Notes: generated from the letters alone by a model not told the origin. A stretch of 39,591 nt of DNA from SIG607 sp045533195 (GCA_045533195.1 JAZSHI010000010.1:1-39591), one strand, 5' to 3'. Counted from the first letter of the stretch, positions 22,564-30,843 are shown. Numbers and translations are program-made.

Positions 22564-23721
22564 TTGGCAACACACGTTATAAAGCATCATTTTCATTTTA
22601 ATTGGGTAAAATTTTCCTTTGCGCCTCTTATAAACTTTATAAAAAGCAATGCCGTTATGGTAATTGCGCTAACTGCAGCGCTTATAACAACAGTATTTGT
22701 TCCCGTTGACTCAAAATACCTTTCCTACTTTGACTTTAAGACTCTTACCTGTCTTTTCTGTGTTTTAGCGGTGGTGTGCGCCCTTAAAAATATCCGCTTT
22801 TTCTATACCCTTGCTTCCTATATTGTAAAAAAATTCAAAACCACGCGGTCAAGTATATTAGTGCTTGTTTACATAACCTTTATAGGCTCAATGCTTATTG
22901 CCAATGATATGGCGCTTCTTACCTTTTTACCCCTTGGCTACTTTGTTTTAAAGGAAACGGGCAAGGAAAGGCTTATGGCTTTCACCTTTATTATGCAAAA
23001 TATTGCCGCTAATCTCGGCGGTATGCTCACCCCATTCGGCAATCCTCAGAATTTATATCTTTACTCAAAATTCAAAATTCCAACAATGGAATTTATGGGC
23101 ATTATGCTTTTACCCTTTGCTCTTTCCATTCTCCTTATAACGCTATGCTGTATTATATTTGTAAAAAAGGAAGAGATTTTCATAAAGGAAGAAACAAAAC
23201 CCTTGCCCAAAGGCAAAACCGCCCTTTATCTTTTGCTTTTTGCTTTTTCTATTGCTATTGTTTTTCGCGGAATTCCCTATTATTTCGGTCTTATAATAAT
23301 TCCCTTGGTTCTTTTCTTTATGGATAAATCGGCACTAAAAAAGGTAGATTATCCCCTGCTTTTAACCTTTGTATTCTTCTTTATTTTTTCGGGAAATATG
23401 GCAAGGATAGACGCGGTGCGAGAATTCTTTTCATTCTTACTCAGCAAAAACACTCTTATATTCTCTACCCTTTCCTGTCAGTTTATAAGCAACGTGCCCT
23501 CCGCCATACTGCTTTCTCAGTTTACATCAAACTATCACGATTTACTGCTGGGGGTAAATATCGGCGGTGCCGGAACGCTTATCGCTTCTTTAGCCAGTCT
23601 TATAACCTACAGAGAATATACAAAGCATAATCCCAAAAAGCAAGGCTATTATATTAAACTGTTTTCCGCCTTTAACTTTTCCTTCGTTATTGTACTGACT
23701 TTAGTTATGTCAATAGTATAA
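22564..23721 (+). CDS. SLC13/ArsB-like anion permease
   Basis: A 385-residue membrane protein with about ten helices, of the ion transporter superfamily that includes ArsB, NhaD and dicarboxylate carriers. The conserved first-half motif is MLTPFGNPQNLYLYSKF (about 160-176), equivalent to the SNxxT/NPxN substrate hairpin. ANDMALLTFLPLGYF (about 113-127) is the preceding membrane loop, and SCQFISNVPSAILLSQFT carries the second-half SN motif. The substrate is an anion of unknown type. Translation starts at TTG 22564 with a strong AGGAGGG 7 bases upstream; no in-frame ATG lies near. It is monocistronic, between two terminators. Confidence 0.85.
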   Translation: MATHVIKHHFHFNWVKFSFAPLINFIKSNAVMVIALTAALITTVFVPVDSKYLSYFDFKTLTCLFCVLAVVCALKNIRFFYTLASYIVKKFKTTRSSILVLVYITFIGSMLIANDMALLTFLPLGYFVLKETGKERLMAFTFIMQNIAANLGGMLTPFGNPQNLYLYSKFKIPTMEFMGIMLLPFALSILLITLCCIIFVKKEEIFIKEETKPLPKGKTALYLLLFAFSIAIVFRGIPYYFGLIIIPLVLFFMDKSALKKVDYPLLLTFVFFFIFSGNMARIDAVREFFSFLLSKNTLIFSTLSCQFISNVPSAILLSQFTSNYHDLLLGVNIGGAGTLIASLASLITYREYTKHNPKKQGYYIKLFSAFNFSFVIVLTLVMSIV

Positions 23722-23722
23722 A

Positions 23723-23752
23723 AAAACTGCAAGTCGTTGACCTGCAGTTTTT
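23723..23752. terminator. Bidirectional terminator
   Basis: AAAACTGCA-A-GTC-GTT-GAC-C-TGCAGTTTT has a single mismatch and T-runs on both strands. It separates the permease from the convergent zinc-ribbon gene. Confidence 0.85.
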
Positions 23753-23756
23753 GTTT

Positions 23757-24344
23757 TTAAATATTGTTATTTCTCTTAAATTCTTCCTGACGGCGCTGAG
23801 CACTTTTTAAAATATCCTTTTCGGTTTTGCTTCTTACAAAGTTTATAATAATAAAGATAAGAGCAACAGGATTAAAAAGATATCCGAGAACCATCATACC
23901 TATGCTGCCTGCTCTCTCTTCAACAGCCGCGGCATCGTTATAAACGATATTCATATAATGCTCTGCTCTGCCAATCATTTTTAAATTTACTATAGCAACA
24001 GGCAGGAACAATACTGCGTATAACATATACATAACACCGATTACCGATAAAAATCCGTCAACTGCTGTGCTAGTAACAATAGCGAGAAAACCCAAGCCAC
24101 CGAAGAAACAGGAAATTACAAGCCATACTATTCCGAATATCTTCCAAGAAAGTCTCTCATATTTAAAGAAACGGGCAAAACTGTCAAGACATTCCTTTTC
24201 TTCTGCTACGGTGTACTCTTTTACAGGCTCACTTACAGGCGGAGTATATGTAGCCTGTTCATAAGCCGAAGGTATGGGTGCGCCACACACTCCGCAAAAT
24301 CTTGAATTATCGGGAATTTCAGCCGAACATCTATTGCAAATCAT
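23757..24344 (-). CDS. Zinc-ribbon membrane protein
   Basis: A 195-residue protein. The first 25 residues form a zinc ribbon (MICNRCSAEIPDNSRFCGVCG, two CxxC knuckles), followed by a Pro-rich linker. At least three membrane helices follow (IFGIVWLVISCFFGGLGFLA, VIGVMYMLYAVLFLPVAIVN, MMVLGYLFNPVALIFIIINF), with charged cytoplasmic ends. Such proteins are common in Clostridia and of unknown function. AAAGGAG precedes the ATG and a perfect-spacing promoter lies upstream, so it is transcribed apart from the acyl operon. Confidence 0.85.
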   Translation of the reverse strand: MICNRCSAEIPDNSRFCGVCGAPIPSAYEQATYTPPVSEPVKEYTVAEEKECLDSFARFFKYERLSWKIFGIVWLVISCFFGGLGFLAIVTSTAVDGFLSVIGVMYMLYAVLFLPVAIVNLKMIGRAEHYMNIVYNDAAAVEERAGSIGMMVLGYLFNPVALIFIIINFVRSKTEKDILKSAQRRQEEFKRNNNI

Positions 24345-24371
24345 AAAAATTCTCCTTTCATTTGTATCTTT

Positions 24372-24400
24372 ATTATATCAAAAAGTGATTTTTGTGTCAA
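24372..24400 (-). promoter_or_regulatory. Promoter of the zinc-ribbon gene
   Basis: Minus-strand TTGACA (24395-24400), 17 bases, TATAAT (24372-24377): a full consensus. The -35 box overlaps the last codon and stop of the upstream LRAT-like gene. Confidence 0.92.
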
Positions 24401-24810
24401 TTTTTGTTTTTATTCAGTTTTTCTTTTATTTCCTGACGGGCACTGTCTAAAAAAGTAGATTTCGCTTCACCGAAAACACATCTGTTGACAAAGTGTTCAC
24501 AGTTATTATGCAAAATATTGTATCCCTTTTCGCCAAGGGAATTTTGTGCCGTTTGGATTATTTCCTTTATGCTTTTGCGTTTTAATTTTTCCTTAACCGA
24601 AAGAACAGCAGTTTCTAATGCAGTACCCTCGCAAAAGGTTTTTATATCGGTTGATATTACGGCTATGTTTTCGGGTGCAATACCGCTGTTATCACGAAAG
24701 CCGAACTGAATTATATTTTCTTCATCAATAAAAATTCCGTAATGATAATAAAATTTAACCCTTGTTCTGATTATATCGCCCTTTTTCGCCTTTTTTACAA
24801 CCCATTCCAT
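24397..24810 (-). CDS. LRAT/NlpC-P60-like acyltransferase or hydrolase
   Basis: A 137-residue protein with the permuted papain-like (LRAT/PLAAT) pattern: a His in a beta strand (FYYHYGIFID, about 21-30) and later the Cys motif NNCEHFVNRCVFG (about 102-114), whose Cys acts as nucleophile in the family. Eukaryotic relatives move acyl chains from phospholipids to amines or retinol; bacterial members are mostly uncharacterised. Its start overlaps the stop of the ACP gene (TAATG), so it is translationally coupled to the acyl operon. This context favours acyl transfer or acyl-thioester chemistry over peptidoglycan cleavage, but this is inference. There is no signal peptide. Confidence 0.82.
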   Translation of the reverse strand: MEWVVKKAKKGDIIRTRVKFYYHYGIFIDEENIIQFGFRDNSGIAPENIAVISTDIKTFCEGTALETAVLSVKEKLKRKSIKEIIQTAQNSLGEKGYNILHNNCEHFVNRCVFGEAKSTFLDSARQEIKEKLNKNKN

Positions 24811-25046
24811 TAGTTTTCTTCTATCTTTCTTATTACGTCGCCTACGGTATGTAAAAGGGCAAAATCTTCATTTTTGAAGGATACCGAAAATTCCTCCTCC
24901 ACCGCCATTGCCATATACAAAAGACCAATGGAATTCATACCAAGGTCTTCAACAAGACGGGACTCTTCACTTATATCCTTTAAATCTATTTCATTTTCAA
25001 AAACATTTTCAAAAAGCTGGGTTAATTTACTTAGAGTACTGTTCAT
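24810..25046 (-). CDS. Acyl carrier protein (stand-alone)
   Basis: A 78-residue acidic carrier protein. The phosphopantetheine attachment motif is VEDLGMNSIGLL with Ser39; the usual DSL is NSI here. Helical pattern and size match ACPs of secondary or specialised acyl pathways rather than the housekeeping AcpP. I chose ATG 25046, which overlaps the upstream acyltransferase gene by 20 bp with AAAGG just ahead; an earlier in-frame start would embed it deeply in that gene. It is likely activated by the phosphopantetheinyl transferase encoded at 28291. Confidence 0.88.
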   Translation of the reverse strand: MNSTLSKLTQLFENVFENEIDLKDISEESRLVEDLGMNSIGLLYMAMAVEEEFSVSFKNEDFALLHTVGDVIRKIEEN

Positions 25047-25671
25047 AAGCCTTTTTACACTCCTCCATTTTTTTGTAAAGCTCCTCGGCGGCAAGGTTTA
25101 AGTCGCTTACCGACGGAAACCTTTTGGCGCAGTAATCATCATAGTTAAAGTTTTCGCCCACGATTACAAGCTTTCTTTTAAATATACTGTTTCTTTTTTC
25201 GGTATATACCGGAATTATGGGAACACCTGCCCTTAAAGCTATAAGAATTGCGCCGCCCTTAATTTTATCTCCTTCGCCTTCACGGTGAATACCGCCTTCG
25301 GGGAACATTCCGAGAAGATTTCCGTTTTTAAGTACCTCAACGCTTTGCTTTATGGCTTCAATGTCTGAAGCGTCTCTGTCTATTTTTATACAGCCCATAG
25401 CCTTAAGTAAGGCTTCTACCGTTTTATTAAACATTACCTCTTTGGCGGCAAGAAAATAAAGACGTCTTTTACAGAACATACTGCCCATTATAAAGGGATC
25501 GGAAAAGCCTTTATGAAAGGAAACTATTATAGCCGCTCCCTTGGGATTTTTATATTTTTTACCGTCGATACCGATTTTCTTAAAACGGTAATAGCCGTGC
25601 ATAAGCCAGTATATAAATCTTCCCGTATCCATAGGAAGATAATGCCAAAAGCCTTTTTTACCCTTTTTCAT
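25027..25671 (-). CDS. PlsC-like 1-acylglycerol-3-phosphate acyltransferase (second copy)
   Basis: A 214-residue acyltransferase of the PlsC/LPLAT family. The catalytic HX4D motif is SFHKGFSD (about 51-58) and the substrate-binding block is MFPEGGIHREGEGDKIKGGA (about 119-138). Near the N-terminus an aromatic stretch (FWHYLPMDTGRFIYWLMHGYY) may associate with the membrane. It is the third gene of the acyl operon: its start overlaps the stop of the first PlsC copy, and its end overlaps the ACP gene. The acyl donor is probably an acyl-ACP made in the same operon. Confidence 0.9.
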   Translation of the reverse strand: MKKGKKGFWHYLPMDTGRFIYWLMHGYYRFKKIGIDGKKYKNPKGAAIIVSFHKGFSDPFIMGSMFCKRRLYFLAAKEVMFNKTVEALLKAMGCIKIDRDASDIEAIKQSVEVLKNGNLLGMFPEGGIHREGEGDKIKGGAILIALRAGVPIIPVYTEKRNSIFKRKLVIVGENFNYDDYCAKRFPSVSDLNLAAEELYKKMEECKKAYEQYSK

Positions 25672-26291
25672 TACTTTATATACTCCCTTAAAGCATAGGT
25701 TTTTTCTCTGATTATAAGTGTCAATCGCTCATATTCCTTTTCATTAAGTTCTCCTTCAATATAATCGGTTATATTAAAGGGTTCGCCTATAACTACCCTT
25801 GCCCTTTTAAAAAGTCCGTAATTACCATCGGTATAAACGGGAAGAATTTGCGCGTTACTCTTAACTGCAATATAGGTGACACCGGGTTTAAAAGGAAAGG
25901 GTTTATTCCCTACAGGAAGTCTTCCTTCGGGGAATACTGCAACGTTTCCTTTTTTATTTAGTTCATTTACGCTCTCACTCATAAAGCTTAAATCACAGGC
26001 ATCACGGTTGACGTAAATACCGCCTATGGCAAAAAGGAAATTCGCAAAAAGCTTTCCCTTGTTAAAAAGCGCTTCCGCCATTAAAAAGCGTATTGTTTTG
26101 CCGAAAAATATTATAAGATAAAGGACAAAATCCATTAAAGATTTATGATTGGAAACAAGTATCATACCCTTTTTGAGCTTTGACTCTTTACCGACGCGGT
26201 AAATTTTCGGTTTAAAAAACAGTAATGCGGGAATAACGCCCGTAAGCTTTACAAATCCCAGAAAAAATTTGTTTACGTTTTTTTGGTTCAT
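25671..26291 (-). CDS. PlsC-like acyltransferase (first copy)
   Basis: A 206-residue LPLAT-family protein. HX4D is SNHKSLMD (about 47-54) and the FPEG block is AVFPEGRLPVGNK (about 118-130). An N-terminal hydrophobic segment (FLGFVKLTGVIPALLFF) suggests membrane association. It is clearly divergent from its neighbour copy, so the two may act on different positions or acceptors. It starts 3 bp after the ligase-ACP gene. Confidence 0.9.
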   Translation of the reverse strand: MNQKNVNKFFLGFVKLTGVIPALLFFKPKIYRVGKESKLKKGMILVSNHKSLMDFVLYLIIFFGKTIRFLMAEALFNKGKLFANFLFAIGGIYVNRDACDLSFMSESVNELNKKGNVAVFPEGRLPVGNKPFPFKPGVTYIAVKSNAQILPVYTDGNYGLFKRARVVIGEPFNITDYIEGELNEKEYERLTLIIREKTYALREYIK

Positions 26292-26294
26292 ATA

Positions 26295-28193
26295 TTAAAG
26301 CTGCCTTTCTATATACTCACACATTTCTCTTATTGTAAAAAGATATTTATCGTCGCTTTTTGCCACAAGGTCGAATTCTTCGGCAAGGGCAGAAAGTATT
26401 GAAAAATACTGAATACTGGAAATTTCAAGGTCGCAAAGTAAGTTGGTATCAAGGGTAATTTTTTCTTTATCTTCATCAGTTACCTTTGAAATTACTTCGA
26501 TAACCTTTTTCATAAGCGCGGTGTTTTCATACCCTTCTTCATAGATATTTTCACATTTTTCAAAGGGCGAAAGTTTAATGTTGCCGTTTTCTATTTCTCT
26601 TATAAGATATTTTCTGCTAACCTTTATAGCCGTTTGAGCCATAATGCTGTCGGTAGTAACAAAAATACGCTTAATCTGTGAAAGTAAGGGCAGTTTCGCA
26701 TTAATTTCTTCAATATAAAGGCGCATTTCTTCTCGCTTTTTAAGAGGAAGATAAGGACTTATCTGTACCACCATTGAAAGAGTATCCTCTATTCCGAGAA
26801 CGCTTATATTTAAAGCATCCCTTATATCAAACATAGCTTCAATTATATCGGGGTTGATATTTTCACCGTTTTCGCCTATTACGGTGTCACCCATTCTGCC
26901 CTTAATATAATAGCTTCCGCTTTGGTCCATTTCGACTATGTCACCTGTAGAAAAAACACCGTTGTCGAAAATCTCTTTACCGTCCTTTAAACGCTTAAAG
27001 CACAAGGATTCGCCTTTAACGGTTAAAACTTTGTCATCATCAATAAAATATTCTACCGAAGCAAAAGGCTTTCCTATTGAATTTTTATTTCTGATTTTAA
27101 TTTTTTTGGAAAGTTCAACCGAAGTAATACCGATTTCACTCATTCCAAAGCCGTTATAAAGAGGATACCCCAGCGCATTTATAAGCTTTAAAGCAGAGGG
27201 CTTTAGAAAGCTTCCGCCGCTGATACAAAAGAGAAGACTGTCGCCAAAAATCTTATCGGTAACACTCTTTAAAAGTTTTTTAGCAAAAAAGGTTCCTGTT
27301 TTCATAGGTAAAATGCTTTGAAGTTTTTCGGAAAACCCTAATGCCTTTTGAAGCTTTTCGGCTTTGCCCTGCTGTTCGGCAGTTTTTACAACCTTTTTTT
27401 CAACAGTATGCCACAGCATCGGCACAGCGAAAATATGGGTTACCTTGTGCATTTTACAGGTAGAAAGAATGGTGTCTGCCGACATATCCTTTAGAAAAAC
27501 CACCGTTCTTTTAAAGAAGGTAAACCAGAAATATACAGCAAAAAGTCCGAAAACGTGGTAAAAAGGCAGGAAAGCCAGTTGCTTTAAACTGCCTTTATAA
27601 TGAGCATAAATTCCTTGGTTTTCCTTAACTATTTTTTCGGTGTTAAAAATCTGGGCGCAGATGTTTTTTCCGTTATAAAAGCAAATGGTCTCACTTAGGC
27701 TTGTACCCGAGGTTGCAAGAGCAATTTCATCTTCAAATTCATCAATTTCCATAACGCCGCCGGATAAATCATTAAACTCAATATAATCGGCGTCGAGTTT
27801 TCCTTTTTTATCGCAGATGATGGTTTTTATGCCCAAATTGTTTATGATTTTCTGTGAAAGGCTATGGGGATGGCGCAAATTAACTAAATAGGGCTTATTT
27901 CCGCTTTTTAGAATCGCCCAAAAGGCAACCACCCAGTCAACACTGTTTTCCATAGCAAGACCAATATAACTATGGGTAGCACCAATAGCGCTGTAAATTG
28001 CATCTGCAGTTTTTTCTATTTTTTCCTTAACCTCACCGTATGTATAAGAGGTGATTTTATAGCCGTCATTCTCCTCTGCCATAATAAAAGACGGCTCACT
28101 GAATGTAATATCGTAAACAGTCTTCAAGGACAATTCACTTTCTTTAAGGCGGTTTAAGGAACCGAATATCAGATTTTTAAACATTTTCTTCAT
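26295..28193 (-). CDS. AMP-dependent acyl ligase fused to an acyl carrier domain
   Basis: A 632-residue two-domain protein. Residues about 1-530 form an ANL acyl-adenylating enzyme: P-loop region LATSGTSLSETI (about 159-170), YNGFGMSEIGITS (about 343-355), FSTGDIVEMDQSG (about 409-421) and a C-terminal lysine in TAIKVSRKYL (about 530-539). Residues about 550-632 are an ACP domain with DLEISSIQYFSIL, pantetheine Ser near 593. It would load an acyl chain on its own carrier. The P-loop lacks the usual Gly and Lys of TSGTTGxPK. AAGGTG lies 6 bases before the ATG. It is the first gene of the five-gene acyl operon and resembles a rearranged Aas (acyl-ACP synthetase plus PlsC). Confidence 0.88.
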   Translation of the reverse strand: MKKMFKNLIFGSLNRLKESELSLKTVYDITFSEPSFIMAEENDGYKITSYTYGEVKEKIEKTADAIYSAIGATHSYIGLAMENSVDWVVAFWAILKSGNKPYLVNLRHPHSLSQKIINNLGIKTIICDKKGKLDADYIEFNDLSGGVMEIDEFEDEIALATSGTSLSETICFYNGKNICAQIFNTEKIVKENQGIYAHYKGSLKQLAFLPFYHVFGLFAVYFWFTFFKRTVVFLKDMSADTILSTCKMHKVTHIFAVPMLWHTVEKKVVKTAEQQGKAEKLQKALGFSEKLQSILPMKTGTFFAKKLLKSVTDKIFGDSLLFCISGGSFLKPSALKLINALGYPLYNGFGMSEIGITSVELSKKIKIRNKNSIGKPFASVEYFIDDDKVLTVKGESLCFKRLKDGKEIFDNGVFSTGDIVEMDQSGSYYIKGRMGDTVIGENGENINPDIIEAMFDIRDALNISVLGIEDTLSMVVQISPYLPLKKREEMRLYIEEINAKLPLLSQIKRIFVTTDSIMAQTAIKVSRKYLIREIENGNIKLSPFEKCENIYEEGYENTALMKKVIEVISKVTDEDKEKITLDTNLLCDLEISSIQYFSILSALAEEFDLVAKSDDKYLFTIREMCEYIERQL

Positions 28194-28290
28194 AATTTAC
28201 ACCTTGTACCGAGAAGTAATATTTGATATAATATGAAATATAATAATTATTATATATGTAAAAGGAAACAAAGTCAAGGAGGGCGAGGAT
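28194..28290. promoter_or_regulatory. AT-rich divergent promoter region of the acyl operon
   Basis: The 97 bases between the divergent ligase-ACP and phosphopantetheinyl transferase genes contain several TATAAT-like boxes and an 18-bp perfect palindrome ATATAATAATTATTATAT (28238-28255). A shared regulator is plausible. I cannot assign exact -35 boxes. Confidence 0.55.
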
Positions 28291-28854
28291 TTGCAGACGT
28301 TTTTACTTAATATTAACGATTTCAGCGAAGAAAATTTTAACCTTTGCCTTTCTCTTATGGACGAAAAACGAAAAAATTATATAAATTCCTTAAAGCATAA
28401 ACAGGGCAAACTTTTAAGCGTTGCGGCGGAATGGCTGACCAAAAGCAATGCTTCCCTGCTTTTAAACATACCGCCGGAAGAAATCGCGCTTTTAAGGGAT
28501 GAAAAGGGCAAACCCTTTATAAAAGACAGTCCCCTTTACATAAGTATCAGCCATTCGGGAGATTTTGCCGCAGTAACGTTTCATCCTACTCCCGTAGGTC
28601 TTGATATTGAAGTATTAAAACCTATTGATATGCGGCTAAAAAACAGAATATGCACCGATAGTGATTTAGAATATCTTAGTCAAAGCCAAACCGAAGCTCA
28701 GGAGAATCTTAATCTCCTTAAAATATGGACAGCCAAAGAAGCCTATTTCAAAATGACGGGGACCGGCATAACGAACTTTAAAAGTATATCCTATAAAGAT
28801 ATAAATGCCTCCCACAGCATTGAAAACCCACTGATTATAACTACTGTAACATAA
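28291..28854 (+). CDS. 4'-phosphopantetheinyl transferase (Sfp type)
   Basis: A 187-residue enzyme that moves phosphopantetheine from CoA to carrier-protein serines. Signatures: SISHSG (85-90), VGLDIEVL (102-109, Mg-binding Asp/Glu) and KIWTAKEAYFK (144-154). It is somewhat shorter than Sfp (about 225) but complete in motifs. It starts with TTG 28291, with GGAGG 8 bases upstream; no nearby ATG is in frame. Its divergent placement suggests that it activates the two carrier domains of the neighbouring operon. Confidence 0.93.
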   Translation: MQTFLLNINDFSEENFNLCLSLMDEKRKNYINSLKHKQGKLLSVAAEWLTKSNASLLLNIPPEEIALLRDEKGKPFIKDSPLYISISHSGDFAAVTFHPTPVGLDIEVLKPIDMRLKNRICTDSDLEYLSQSQTEAQENLNLLKIWTAKEAYFKMTGTGITNFKSISYKDINASHSIENPLIITTVT

Positions 28855-28886
28855 AAAGCACCCGAAGTTAATTCTTCGAGTGCTTT
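28855..28886. terminator. Bidirectional terminator
   Basis: AAAGCAC-C-CGAAG / CTTCG-A-GTGCTTT with loop TTAATT, between the convergent transferase and polysaccharide deacetylase genes. Confidence 0.85.
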
Positions 28887-28889
28887 GAT

Positions 28890-29762
28890 TTATCCAAACA
28901 TTTTTTCGCCTGCTTCAAGACGACAAGCAAGTTCGCTGAAGGTAATAAATTCGTAGCCCAGTTTTTTCAGCATTTTTATAATCATTTCTATTTTTCTCGG
29001 ATAGCTTTTAACCCCTGCCCTCAGATAATATTTATCATAACTCTTAAGATTGGGAGTTTCGGGCATTTTTGCCTTTGAAATTTCAAAGGGATGAAGGTAA
29101 AACACATAATAATTATTATTGGCAAGATAGTTATAAAGCATTGACGCAAAAAAGCTCCAATCCCCCAGTCTCACATAACCGCCGCCCGAAACAGGAATTC
29201 GAAGTCCGAAAAATTTATTTAAAGGCATACCAAACTCGTAAAAACCTGAACGACGGAATATATTTTCTGCAATCTTTTTAAAATCGGTTGTATCAATTTC
29301 GGCGGCATAGGTTCTTTTTGGGAAATCAAACTTACTTGAATCGTAGGTAAAGCCTAATTCCCTCAGCACTTCAAGACGGGTATTGTCAAGACTGAAATAA
29401 GGGGCGCGATATCCCGTAATTTTAACCCCGAAGGTTTCTTCAAGCTGTTTTTTTGCAGTGCCTATCTTCTCTTTAAATTCATTTTTCCCCATCGTAATGG
29501 GGGCGGCATGGTCAAAGCCGTGAAGGGCGAGATCGTGACCGTTTTTAATATAGGTTTTGAGCCTGTCCTTCACCTTTAAAGCCGCATCGTTTACCGCAAA
29601 AAGAGTTGCCTTTATACTGTATTTATCAAGTAATTTAATGTATTCGTCAAGACCGTCAAGCATATCCTCGTGTAACTGAAGGTTGCTTTCCCTAATACAT
29701 CCCGTATCGGCAAGGTCCTCTAAATCCATTGTAAATACCGCAAATTTTCTCCCTTTAACCAT
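28890..29762 (-). CDS. Polysaccharide deacetylase (NodB homology domain)
   Basis: A 290-residue carbohydrate esterase family 4-like protein. The catalytic Asp lies in FTMDLEDLAD (about 10-19), the metal motif HGFDH at 81-85 and YRAPYFSLD at 118-126; the C-terminal YVFYLHPFEISK supplies the last His. This set resembles the PssA/PgaB-like deacetylases that act on polysaccharides or lipid-linked sugars. There is no signal peptide, so it may be cytoplasmic. It begins 12 bp after the alpha/beta hydrolase stop and is probably co-transcribed with it. Confidence 0.9.
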   Translation of the reverse strand: MVKGRKFAVFTMDLEDLADTGCIRESNLQLHEDMLDGLDEYIKLLDKYSIKATLFAVNDAALKVKDRLKTYIKNGHDLALHGFDHAAPITMGKNEFKEKIGTAKKQLEETFGVKITGYRAPYFSLDNTRLEVLRELGFTYDSSKFDFPKRTYAAEIDTTDFKKIAENIFRRSGFYEFGMPLNKFFGLRIPVSGGGYVRLGDWSFFASMLYNYLANNNYYVFYLHPFEISKAKMPETPNLKSYDKYYLRAGVKSYPRKIEMIIKMLKKLGYEFITFSELACRLEAGEKMFG

Positions 29763-29774
29763 TCTTTAAAATCC

Positions 29775-30728
29775 TCAATTATCCTTTAAAAATTCCTCAA
29801 TAGTTTTATCATATTCCTCAGTATTGTTTATACGCAAATGGGAATGTCCGCCTTTAGAAAACCACTTTAACTGCTTATCGCTTGATGCTGTGGCGGCAAA
29901 AAGCTCTTTACTCTTTTCGGGGATAGAGAATACATCCTTTTCACCGTACAAAAACAGAACTCTCTGATTAATCCTTTTAAAAAGCTTAATGGGCGCCACC
30001 TTTCTGTAGTCTGCCCCTGCATATTTCTTTATAAAGTACATTACAAGATTAAGCACGGGGAAGGTTGGACGTCCCAGCTCCTTCATATGACGGAGGAAGG
30101 TTTCCTTAAAGGAAGTAAAGCAGCCTTCAGTCACAAGACCTTTTACTTCTTTAGGACAATTTTTGTCAGTCATAGCCACAAGACAAGAGGCTGTACCAAC
30201 GCAAATTCCGTGGTAATAAATTTCTTTAATATTATACTTTTCTATAATAAAATTCGTCCAAGAAAGTAAATCCCCGCCCTCTTTAAGACCTATTGTATTA
30301 TAGATTCCGTCGCTCAGCCCGTGAGCGCGTGAGTCGATAACCAAGACGTTAAAGCCCGATTTTTCGTAAGGCAGGGCAAAATAGTAGGAATATTTAAGAC
30401 ATTCACATCTGCCCGGAAGTATAATAACACATTTTCCCGTATCGCTAAAGCGGTAAAATTCACCATAAAGATTTAGAGAATCATTTACGATATGAACCTC
30501 TTCCATTTTGTCTTTTCTTTGTTCTGCCCACTCTATACCGGCTTCCCACATAGCAACCTGCTCTTCATTTTCAAGGCAGGAGCATACTCTGCCCCATTTT
30601 TCCTTGTCGGTTTTCACAAGCTGTTCTTTATAAACCCGTTTTGCAATGGGAACGGTCTTTAAAAGCATAAAAACTCCGCCCGGTAAAAGTATAAATAAAA
30701 GAATAGCTATAAGCCAAATCCACCACAT
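29775..30728 (-). CDS. Membrane-anchored alpha/beta hydrolase with Cys nucleophile
   Basis: A 317-residue protein with an N-terminal membrane helix (WWIWLIAILLFILLPGG) and an alpha/beta hydrolase domain. The nucleophile elbow reads HGICVGTAS (173-181), placing Cys176 where Ser is normal; the codon is TGC at 30201-30203. The acid is likely Asp in LFLYGEKDVF and the His lies in KGGHSHLRI, so the rest of the triad is intact. Cysteine nucleophiles occur in dienelactone hydrolases and a few others. The change could alter activity or mark a non-hydrolytic role. Its substrate is unknown; nearby genes suggest lipids or envelope sugars. Confidence 0.85.
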   Translation of the reverse strand: MWWIWLIAILLFILLPGGVFMLLKTVPIAKRVYKEQLVKTDKEKWGRVCSCLENEEQVAMWEAGIEWAEQRKDKMEEVHIVNDSLNLYGEFYRFSDTGKCVIILPGRCECLKYSYYFALPYEKSGFNVLVIDSRAHGLSDGIYNTIGLKEGGDLLSWTNFIIEKYNIKEIYYHGICVGTASCLVAMTDKNCPKEVKGLVTEGCFTSFKETFLRHMKELGRPTFPVLNLVMYFIKKYAGADYRKVAPIKLFKRINQRVLFLYGEKDVFSIPEKSKELFAATASSDKQLKWFSKGGHSHLRINNTEEYDKTIEEFLKDN

Positions 30729-30758
30729 AAAACTCTCTCCACTAAATTATTAATATTT

Positions 30759-30767
30759 ATTATATCA
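30759..30767 (-). promoter_or_regulatory. Extended -10 promoter of the hydrolase-deacetylase operon
   Basis: Minus-strand TGATATAAT, with a poor -35 (GTGCAA) 17 bases upstream. It is followed by GGAGAGAG before the ATG at 30728. Confidence 0.65.
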
Positions 30768-30804
30768 AAACTTTAAATAAATTGCACTATTTTTTTGTAA
30801 AATG

Positions 30805-30843
30805 TTTCATTTTGTTGAAAAATGAAAATAAATGTGTTATATT
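30805..30843 (+). promoter_or_regulatory. Promoter of the fakB-fakA-plsX operon with an inverted repeat over the -35
   Basis: TTGAAA (30815-30820), 17 bases, TATATT (30838-30843). A 9-bp inverted repeat TTTCATTTT (30805-30813) / AAAATGAAA (30819-30827) flanks the -35 box and is a candidate operator. Confidence 0.75.
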
